From the NCBI RefSeq assembly GCF_031679605.1, contig NZ_CP117522.1, positions 9,610,001-9,674,000 on the forward strand: 64,000 bases of DNA, read 5' to 3'. Within the stretch, counting starts at the first letter, position 1, and every line of letters begins with the position of its first letter. The translations under genes were made by a program, and so were the position numbers. This document shows positions 58,484 to 64,000 of this stretch, piece by piece. This DNA comes from Streptomyces luomodiensis. Lineage in GTDB: Bacteria; Actinomycetota; Actinomycetes; Streptomycetales; Streptomycetaceae. The notes under the pieces were generated by a model. The model ran no database searches. It was not told the DNA's origin and saw nothing but the letters and a program-made list of their open reading frames with translations.

Positions 58484-59485
58484 ATGACCGAGGCAGCCCT
58501 CAGGGACACCATCGACGAACTGGACCGTCGCGTCATCGCAGCGCTCCAGCTCAACGGCCGTGCCCCGTGGAGCGCGGTGGCGCGCTGGGTGGGTGCCAGT
58601 GAGACCACCGCGCAGCGCCGCTACACGGCTCTGCGTGAGCGGGGGCTGCTGCGCGTGTCCGGAACTCTGGAGCTGGACCGGACCAGGGAGGGATCCTCCA
58701 TGATGGTCCGGGTCCAGGCCCGCCCGGGTCGTGGGCTGGAGGCCGCGGCCCGGTTCAGTGAGAGCCCCGACGTCCGTTTCGTGGCCGTCGTCACCGGATC
58801 GGCCGACCTCATCGTCGACTTCGTTGCCCGTGACAACGAGGAGATGATGCGGATGCTGTTCACCGATCTTCCGGCGACCGACCTCATCACGAGTACCGAG
58901 GCCGTTCCCGTCATACGGTCCTTCACCTCGGCGGCGATGTGGGACACCGGCTTGCTCCCGCCCGCGGCGGCCGCCGAACTCCGGCCGGCCTCGTCCGCGC
59001 GCGACCGCCCCGACCGGGACCGCGCGCCACAAGCGCTCACCCCGCTCGAGCAGGAGATCGCCGCAGCGTTGAGGGAGGACGGCCGGACGCAGGTCAGTGT
59101 CCTCGCCCGGCATATGAACCGTGCCGAGTCCAGCGTCGCCCGCGCCATGGACCGGCTCATCTCCCGTGGCGTCCTCCAGTTCCGCACCCTCGTCGAACCG
59201 TCCCTGCTCGGCTTCGACGCGGAGTTCATGGTGTGGCTGTCCATCGAACCCGGACAGCTGGACGCCGCCGGCAGGCAGCTCGCCAAGCATCCGGGGACGA
59301 AATTCCTCGGCGCGACCACCGGGCGTTTCAACCTCATCGGACACATGGTCCTGCCCCGGCGCGCAGACCTGCACCCCTACACCAGCGAGGTCATCGGCTC
59401 GCTGCCCGGACTCATCGCCTCCGACGTGACGCTGCACCTCGCCACCATGAAGTACTCCTGGTACCGGATGGACCGACCCGTCTGA
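58484..59485 (+). CDS. Lrp/AsnC family regulator, double-module type
   Basis: A 333-residue protein, twice the usual Lrp length, with two HTH-RAM modules. The first HTH is DELDRRVIAALQLNGRAPWSAVARWVGASETTAQRRYTALRERGLL; the second, from about residue 185, is TPLEQEIAAALREDGRTQVSVLARHMNRAESSVARAMDRLISRGVL. RAM-like segments follow each. There is no ribosome site; the promoter predicts a leaderless mRNA. It stands 101 bases before the deacetylase operon, which it probably regulates. Confidence 0.9.
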   Translation: MTEAALRDTIDELDRRVIAALQLNGRAPWSAVARWVGASETTAQRRYTALRERGLLRVSGTLELDRTREGSSMMVRVQARPGRGLEAAARFSESPDVRFVAVVTGSADLIVDFVARDNEEMMRMLFTDLPATDLITSTEAVPVIRSFTSAAMWDTGLLPPAAAAELRPASSARDRPDRDRAPQALTPLEQEIAAALREDGRTQVSVLARHMNRAESSVARAMDRLISRGVLQFRTLVEPSLLGFDAEFMVWLSIEPGQLDAAGRQLAKHPGTKFLGATTGRFNLIGHMVLPRRADLHPYTSEVIGSLPGLIASDVTLHLATMKYSWYRMDRPV

Positions 59486-59586
59486 ACCACCGGCCCACCC
59501 GCCCACCGGCCCTGCCCACCCTCGCCGCGCCGCGGCCCCTTCACCTCCGCTCCTCCCCGGCCCGTATCACCCTCAGGGAGTCACCC

Positions 59587-60537
59587 ATGCCCTCAGAAGA
59601 CTCCAGCCTGCCCGCAGAGAGCTGGCGCTGGCCCGAGACCACGTGGCGCGGTCACGTCGACGCCGTGCGCGCCGGACAGCGCCTGGTCCCGAACCGCTGG
59701 CCCGGCGACGCCCGCGTCGCCGTCGCCCTGTCGTTCGACTCCGACCACGAGACGATCCCCCTGCGCGACGGCGAGACCAGTCCCGGCCGACTGGCCCAGG
59801 GCGAATACGGCGCCCGCGTCGGCGCGGCGAGAATCCTGAACCTGCTGGCGCACTACGGCGTCCCCACCACGTTCTTCATGCCGGCCGTCGCCGCCCTCCT
59901 CCACCCCGAGGAAGCCCGCGCGTACACCCAGGACGGGCACGAGCTGGCCGTACACGGCTGGATCCACGAGCGGAACATGCTCCTGGGCCGCGCGGACGAG
60001 CGGGAGCTGACCGCTCGCGCCCTGGACACCCTCACGACGCTGACCGGGCAGCGTCCGGTCGGCATCCGGACTCCCTCCTGGGACTTCTCCGAGTCCACCC
60101 TCGCGATCATGCTCGAGCTCGGGTTCGCCTACGACTCCTCGCTCATGGCCGACGACGAGCCCTACGAGATCCTCGCCGGCGGGCGCCCCACCGGTCTGGT
60201 CGAGATCCCCGTCGACTGGATCCGGGACGACGCGCCGTACTTCACGATGGATCGCTACGGGTCCGTCCGCCCCTACAGCCGGCCCCGCGACGTAGGGGAG
60301 ATCTGGCGGGACGAGTTCGACGCCGCCTACCGCGACGGCGGAGTCTTCCAGCTCACGCTGCACCCGCACGTCATCGGTCACCGCTCACGCCTGGTGGTAC
60401 TGCGCGAACTGCTCGACCACATCACCGCGCACCACGACGTCTGGTTCGCCACCCACGCCCAGCTCGCCGACGCCGCCCGCGGCGTGCTGCACGGCTCCAC
60501 CACCGCCCGTACCGTCCCCTCGGAGCACACGCCATGA
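59587..60537 (+). CDS. Polysaccharide deacetylase (NodB-fold) family protein
   Basis: A 316-residue NodB-homology protein. Motif 1 is ALSFDSDHETIPL (Asp-x-Asp variant of the usual TFDDG), motif 2 is ELAVHGWIHERN (His-x3-His), motif 3 VGIRTPSWDFS and the last His is in LTLHPHVIGH. The pattern is closer to cytosolic PuuE/HpPgdA-like amide hydrolases than to secreted chitin or peptidoglycan deacetylases: no signal peptide is present. In an operon with a carboxylate transporter and reductases, and near an NCS1 nucleobase transporter, an amidohydrolase on a small amide is plausible. AGGGAG precedes ATG 59587. Confidence 0.88.
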   Translation: MPSEDSSLPAESWRWPETTWRGHVDAVRAGQRLVPNRWPGDARVAVALSFDSDHETIPLRDGETSPGRLAQGEYGARVGAARILNLLAHYGVPTTFFMPAVAALLHPEEARAYTQDGHELAVHGWIHERNMLLGRADERELTARALDTLTTLTGQRPVGIRTPSWDFSESTLAIMLELGFAYDSSLMADDEPYEILAGGRPTGLVEIPVDWIRDDAPYFTMDRYGSVRPYSRPRDVGEIWRDEFDAAYRDGGVFQLTLHPHVIGHRSRLVVLRELLDHITAHHDVWFATHAQLADAARGVLHGSTTARTVPSEHTP

Positions 60538-61862
60538 CCACCGGATCTGCCATGTCCGCCGGGTCCCGGAAAGAAGAGGGCGGCGTGTCCGCCCCGGGGA
60601 AACTGCGTGCCACTCAGCGCAAGGCCATCGTCGCAGGCACCATCGGCAACACCGTCGAGTGGGTGGACTGGGCGCTGTACTCGATCTTCGCGAAGATCAT
60701 CGCGGATGAGTTCTTCCCCAAGGGGGACGGCGCGGTCGCCCTGCTGTCGACTCTCGCCGTGTTCGCGGTCGGGTTCGTCATGCGCCCGGTCGGTGCCGCC
60801 GTGCTCGGCGCCTACGCCGACCGCCACGGCCGCAAGAAGGGCATGACGCTCACCGTGGCCCTGATGGCGGGAGCCGGCTTCGTGATCGCCATCACCCCCT
60901 CCTACGAGCAGATCGGTGTCCTCTCGCCGCTGCTCCTGCTCATCGCCCGCCTGGTGCAGGGCTTCTCCGCCGGCGGCGAGTTCGGTTCGTCCTCCGCCTT
61001 CCTCGTCGAGTCCGCAGCCCGGGGCCGCCGGGCCTTCGCCGGGTCCTGGCAGCAGGTGTCGGTCGCCGGCGGTGTCCTGATCGCCTCCCTCCTGGGCACC
61101 CTCACCACCTCGGCGCTCAGCGACGGGGCGCTGCACTCCTGGGGCTGGCGCGTCGCGTTCGTCTTCGGAGGACTGCTGGGACTGGTGGGTCTGTGGCTGC
61201 GCGTCTCAGTCGAGGACACCGAGTCCTTCGCTCGGACCCAGGGCAGCGGCCGCACCCGCAGCAATCCCGTCAAGGCGATGCTCGTCGAGCATCCGGCAGC
61301 CACCCTGCGCGTCGCCGGCATCACGATCGCCGGCACGCTCACCTACTACATCTGGGTCAACTACCTGCCCACGTACGCGAATCTGACCACCGGCATCCCG
61401 CTGAAGACGGCACTGCTCTCCCAGACCCTGTGCCTGATCGTCTTCGTGGTCGCGCTGCCCTTCGCCGGAGTGCTCTCGGACCGGATCGGACGCAAGCCGA
61501 CGATGGCCGGCTTCGCCGGCGGGTTCGTCGTCCTGGCCTGGCCGCTGCTGCACCTGCTCGGCAACAGCTTCCTGAGCCTGTTCCTGGTCCAGCTCGTGGG
61601 CATGCTGCTCATCCTCGGCTACTCCGCCAACTGCGCCGTCATCATGGCCGAGCAGTTCCCCGCGGAGGTCCGGGCCACCGGCATCGCCCTGCCCTACGCA
61701 CTGGCCGTCGCCGTCTTCGGCGGCACGGCGCCGTACATCACGACGTGGATGCACGAGAGCGGCCACAGCGACCTGCTGTGGATCTACGTGTGCGCGGCAT
61801 CGCTGATCTCCCTCGTCGTCTACCTCACCATGCCCGAGACCAAGGACAAGGACTTCACGTGA
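60534..61862 (+). CDS. MFS transporter, MHS subfamily
   Basis: A 442-residue, 12-helix symporter: GTIGNTVEWVDWALYSIFAKIIADEFFP, GAYADRHGRKKGMTLTVALM, ARLVQGFSAGGEFGSSSAFLVESA. It begins within the deacetylase stop (ATGA) and its TGA overlaps the next ATG, so it is translated as part of the operon. A first Met at 60534 is used; downstream GTG/ATG codons (for example at 60552) are alternatives. It probably imports the acid acted on by the operon's hydrolase and dehydrogenases. Confidence 0.92.
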   Translation: MTTGSAMSAGSRKEEGGVSAPGKLRATQRKAIVAGTIGNTVEWVDWALYSIFAKIIADEFFPKGDGAVALLSTLAVFAVGFVMRPVGAAVLGAYADRHGRKKGMTLTVALMAGAGFVIAITPSYEQIGVLSPLLLLIARLVQGFSAGGEFGSSSAFLVESAARGRRAFAGSWQQVSVAGGVLIASLLGTLTTSALSDGALHSWGWRVAFVFGGLLGLVGLWLRVSVEDTESFARTQGSGRTRSNPVKAMLVEHPAATLRVAGITIAGTLTYYIWVNYLPTYANLTTGIPLKTALLSQTLCLIVFVVALPFAGVLSDRIGRKPTMAGFAGGFVVLAWPLLHLLGNSFLSLFLVQLVGMLLILGYSANCAVIMAEQFPAEVRATGIALPYALAVAVFGGTAPYITTWMHESGHSDLLWIYVCAASLISLVVYLTMPETKDKDFT

Positions 61863-62686
61863 TGCGGCACGTTCTCATCACCGGCGCCGCGGGCGGTATC
61901 GGCAGCGCGACCGCCGAGGCGTTCGCCGGCCAGGGTGCGTTCCTGACGCTCACCGACCGCGACCACGACGCACTCCGGGCCACCGCCTCCCGCTTCGGCA
62001 CGAGCGCCGCGACCCGGGCCGCCGACCTGACCGATCCCGGCGCGGCGACCGCCCTCGTCCAAGAGTCCTGGGCGGCGCACGGTCCGGTGGACGTCCTGGT
62101 CAACGCGGCGGGCATCTACCCCTCCCTGGACATGGCCGACGTCGACGCGGCCGCCTGGGACCGGCTGTTCGCCGTCAACGCGCGCGCCCCCGTCCTGACG
62201 ACCGCGGCACTCGCCCGCCTCGCCATGGCGGAAGGCCGGCCCGGCTGCGTCGTCAACATCTCCTCCGGCTCGGCCCTGCGCTCACGCCCGGGGGGCGGAC
62301 CGTACGCCAGCTCGAAGGCGGCCCTCGAAATGGCCACCCGGGCCGCCGCCCTCGAACTGGGCGGACACGCCATCCGCGTCAACGCGGTCAGCCCCGGCTT
62401 CGTCCTGGTCGACAGCGACTGCAATCCCGTCTCCGCCGAGTACGCCAAGGCCATCAGCGTCAACCCGCTGGGCCGCCCCGGAACGCCCGAGGACATCGCC
62501 CGCGCCGTGTGCTGGCTCGCGGGACCCGACGCCTCCTGGATCACGGGGGAGGTCCTCCGCGTCGACGGCGGGTCGAGCACCGGAGCCCTCCACCTTCCCC
62601 GGATCTGGCAGTCCGACGACACCCGCGCCACCGCGGCCCCCGCACCCGTGGCGGCCGTCCCCACGACAGAGGAACACGCCCGATGA
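61862..62686 (+). CDS. Short-chain dehydrogenase/reductase
   Basis: A 274-residue classical SDR: HVLITGAAGGIGSATAEAFA, LTLTDRDHDALR (Asp after strand 2, suggesting NAD), LVNAAGIYPSL, VVNISSGSALRSRPGGGPYASSKAALEMA (Ser, Tyr, Lys) and WITGEVLRVDGGSSTG. A C-terminal tail of about 30 residues is Ala/Thr/Pro-rich. It overlaps genes on both sides by 1-4 bases. It probably oxidises a hydroxyl in the operon's substrate. Confidence 0.92.
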   Translation: MRHVLITGAAGGIGSATAEAFAGQGAFLTLTDRDHDALRATASRFGTSAATRAADLTDPGAATALVQESWAAHGPVDVLVNAAGIYPSLDMADVDAAAWDRLFAVNARAPVLTTAALARLAMAEGRPGCVVNISSGSALRSRPGGGPYASSKAALEMATRAAALELGGHAIRVNAVSPGFVLVDSDCNPVSAEYAKAISVNPLGRPGTPEDIARAVCWLAGPDASWITGEVLRVDGGSSTGALHLPRIWQSDDTRATAAPAPVAAVPTTEEHAR

Positions 62687-64000
62687 GCGACACCAGCCCG
62701 GAACGAGCCGCCTACACCATCGTCGGCGCGGGAGCGATCGGCGGTACTCTCGCCTTCGCCCTCGCCCGCGCGGGCCACCCCGTCACCCTCGTCGACACCG
62801 ACCGTGAGCACGTCGACGCCATCCGCGCGCACGGACTCGTCCTCGCCCAGGGCGACGGCCGAACCAGCGTCCCGGTGACCGCCACCACCCCCGACACGTT
62901 CACCGGCCGGCTACAGCGCGTCCTGCTGGCAGTGAAGGCTCAGGCCACCAAGAGCGCGGTCGACTGGATCGCTCCCCGCCTGGACCCGGACGGGTACGTC
63001 GTCTCGGTGCAGAACGGTTTCAACGAGGACCTGATCGCCCAACACGTCGGCGCTCACCGCACCGTGGCGGCCTTCGTCAACATCTTCGCCGACGTCATCG
63101 AACCGGGAGTGGTCCAGGACGGCGGCGCGGGAGCCCTGGTCATCGGCGAGCCCAACGGCGCCCCCCTCAGCGCACGCGTCCGCGACCTGGTCGCCGACCT
63201 GCAGAGCTGGGGCCCCGCTCGGGCCGGCGACAACATCGAGGGCTACCTGTGGGCCAAGGCGGGATTCGGCGCGATGCTCGCCGCCACCGCCCTCGCCGAC
63301 GCGCCCATGGCTGACCTGATCGACCGCCACCGCCCCGCCATGGCCGGGCTCACGGCGGAGATATTCGCCGTAGCCGACCAGCGCGGCGTCACTCTCCAGG
63401 CGTTCGACGCCTTCGACCCCCACCCCTTCCGGCACGGCGCGGACGCCACGGCACGCGACGCCGCCTTCGACCGTCTCACCGCCTGGCTGCGCACCCAGAC
63501 CAAGGACCGCAGCGGCATCTGGCGTGACCTGGCCGTACGCCACCGCCCCGTCGAAGTCACCACCCACTACAGCGACGTCATCGCGTACGCCACCCAGATG
63601 GGGCTGCCCACAGCCCTCCTGCGGACCGTCATGGACGGACTGCGCGAGCTGGAAGGCACACCGCAGAAGATGTCCGAAGAGCGACTCGACGCACTCGACC
63701 GGCTCACCGGGCAGCCGACGCCCCGGCACATCCCCGCCGACGAACAGACCGCGCCCGTCCGGCGCTGGCTGGCACACCACCGCGAAGACATGGTCGCCGA
63801 CCTGGCCGCCTACACCGCCCAGGGCAGCGCCAGCGACGACCTGGACGCCCTCGACGCCTGTCTCGCCTGGCTGCGCGACTGGCTCGACCAGCGGCTCGGA
63901 GCCCCGGACACGGAAGAGATCCTCCCGCGCGCCGAGGCCGGCGACATCATGATCCGCCGGTACCCGGCGCACGACGCCACCGCGGCCGACCAGCGCCCGG
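62683..64000 (+). CDS. Ketopantoate reductase (ApbA/PanE)-like dehydrogenase, truncated by window end
   Basis: Open from ATG 62683 to the window edge (439 codons, no stop). The N-terminal Rossmann motif is AYTIVGAGAIGGTLAFALARAGHPVTLVDTD; RVLLAVKAQATKSAVDWI carries the conserved Lys and SVQNGFNEDLIAQHVG the Asn. The ApbA_C helical domain follows (LWAKAGFGAMLAATALADAPM). Standard PanE proteins are about 300 residues; this one continues at least 130 residues further with helical sequence. It overlaps the SDR stop (ATGA). Operon context argues for a catabolic 2-oxo/2-hydroxy acid reductase rather than pantothenate synthesis. Confidence 0.85.
   Translation, partial: MSDTSPERAAYTIVGAGAIGGTLAFALARAGHPVTLVDTDREHVDAIRAHGLVLAQGDGRTSVPVTATTPDTFTGRLQRVLLAVKAQATKSAVDWIAPRLDPDGYVVSVQNGFNEDLIAQHVGAHRTVAAFVNIFADVIEPGVVQDGGAGALVIGEPNGAPLSARVRDLVADLQSWGPARAGDNIEGYLWAKAGFGAMLAATALADAPMADLIDRHRPAMAGLTAEIFAVADQRGVTLQAFDAFDPHPFRHGADATARDAAFDRLTAWLRTQTKDRSGIWRDLAVRHRPVEVTTHYSDVIAYATQMGLPTALLRTVMDGLRELEGTPQKMSEERLDALDRLTGQPTPRHIPADEQTAPVRRWLAHHREDMVADLAAYTAQGSASDDLDALDACLAWLRDWLDQRLGAPDTEEILPRAEAGDIMIRRYPAHDATAADQRP

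Noticed and set aside
1..64000. CRISPR array search prompted by the Cas1 fragment
   Set aside because: I saw no regularly spaced 28-37 base repeats on either strand in the regions around 25 kb or elsewhere.

Overview
The window is high-GC DNA, with strong G/C preference at codon third positions, many GTG starts, dense families of TetR/GntR/IclR/LysR/Lrp regulators and a Trypco2/trypsin/NTPase locus. Together these point to a streptomycete or close actinomycete, and to an accessory (chromosome-arm-like) region rather than a housekeeping core. I saw no rRNA, tRNA or CRISPR array.

Layout. 1-3.5 kb: end of a maleylpyruvate-isomerase-like gene, an AceE-like (homodimeric E1) TPP enzyme and a divergent Lrp/AsnC regulator. 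3.9-21.8 kb: a catabolic island. It holds an amidase; a minus-strand set (MHS-family transporter, acyl/aryl-CoA ligase, PaaG-like crotonase); and a divergent plus-strand operon of class III extradiol dioxygenase, RidA-like protein, LigJ-like 4-oxalomesaconate hydratase, three RraA/LigK-like aldolases and a GntR regulator. A D-2-hydroxyacid dehydrogenase, an enolase-superfamily enzyme, an FAD oxidoreductase, a LysR regulator and a zinc alcohol dehydrogenase follow. A 13-bp inverted repeat (ATTGGTAGCCAAT and variants) lies upstream of the transporter set, the dioxygenase operon and the distant alcohol dehydrogenase, suggesting one regulon. 22.3-25.1 kb: an NTF2-like protein and a DHA2 drug-type exporter with a divergent TetR gene and a 40-bp dyad operator.

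25.2-28.3 kb: gene debris (fragments of acetoacetyl-CoA synthetase and of a type I-E-like Cas1), then a lower-GC three-gene RiPP locus. Its 80-residue precursor ends in three exact heptads, each with an Asn-X3-Cys unit, followed by a radical SAM/SPASM-like maturase and a helical-repeat protein. This is the best candidate here for an undescribed system. 28.5-37.0 kb: a predicted NTP-dependent conflict system, consisting of a Trypco2 protein, a 1430-residue trypsin/STAND-NTPase/helical-repeat protein and a 1210-residue membrane-anchored NACHT-like NTPase.

37.0-50.1 kb: small redox and detoxification genes (SDRs, zinc alcohol dehydrogenase, alpha/beta hydrolases, NTF2-like proteins, a flavin-binding split-barrel protein, an EamA transporter, a PaiB-like protein), each near a TetR or XRE regulator. 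The stretch is interrupted by truncated genes and a 284-bp IS5-type deletion derivative, and it includes an orphan DUF4157/eCIS-core protein. 50.1-54.5 kb: an organic-acid cassette (MHS transporter, IclR, class III CoA-transferase, citryl-CoA lyase-like). 54.6-56.0 kb: tautomerase and metallo-beta-lactamase-fold genes. 56.4-64.0 kb: an NCS1 nucleobase transporter, then an Lrp-led, tightly overlapping operon of polysaccharide deacetylase, MHS transporter, SDR and a ketopantoate-reductase-like enzyme that runs off the window end.

Calls rest on reading the translated sequences and recognising motifs; no database search was possible.
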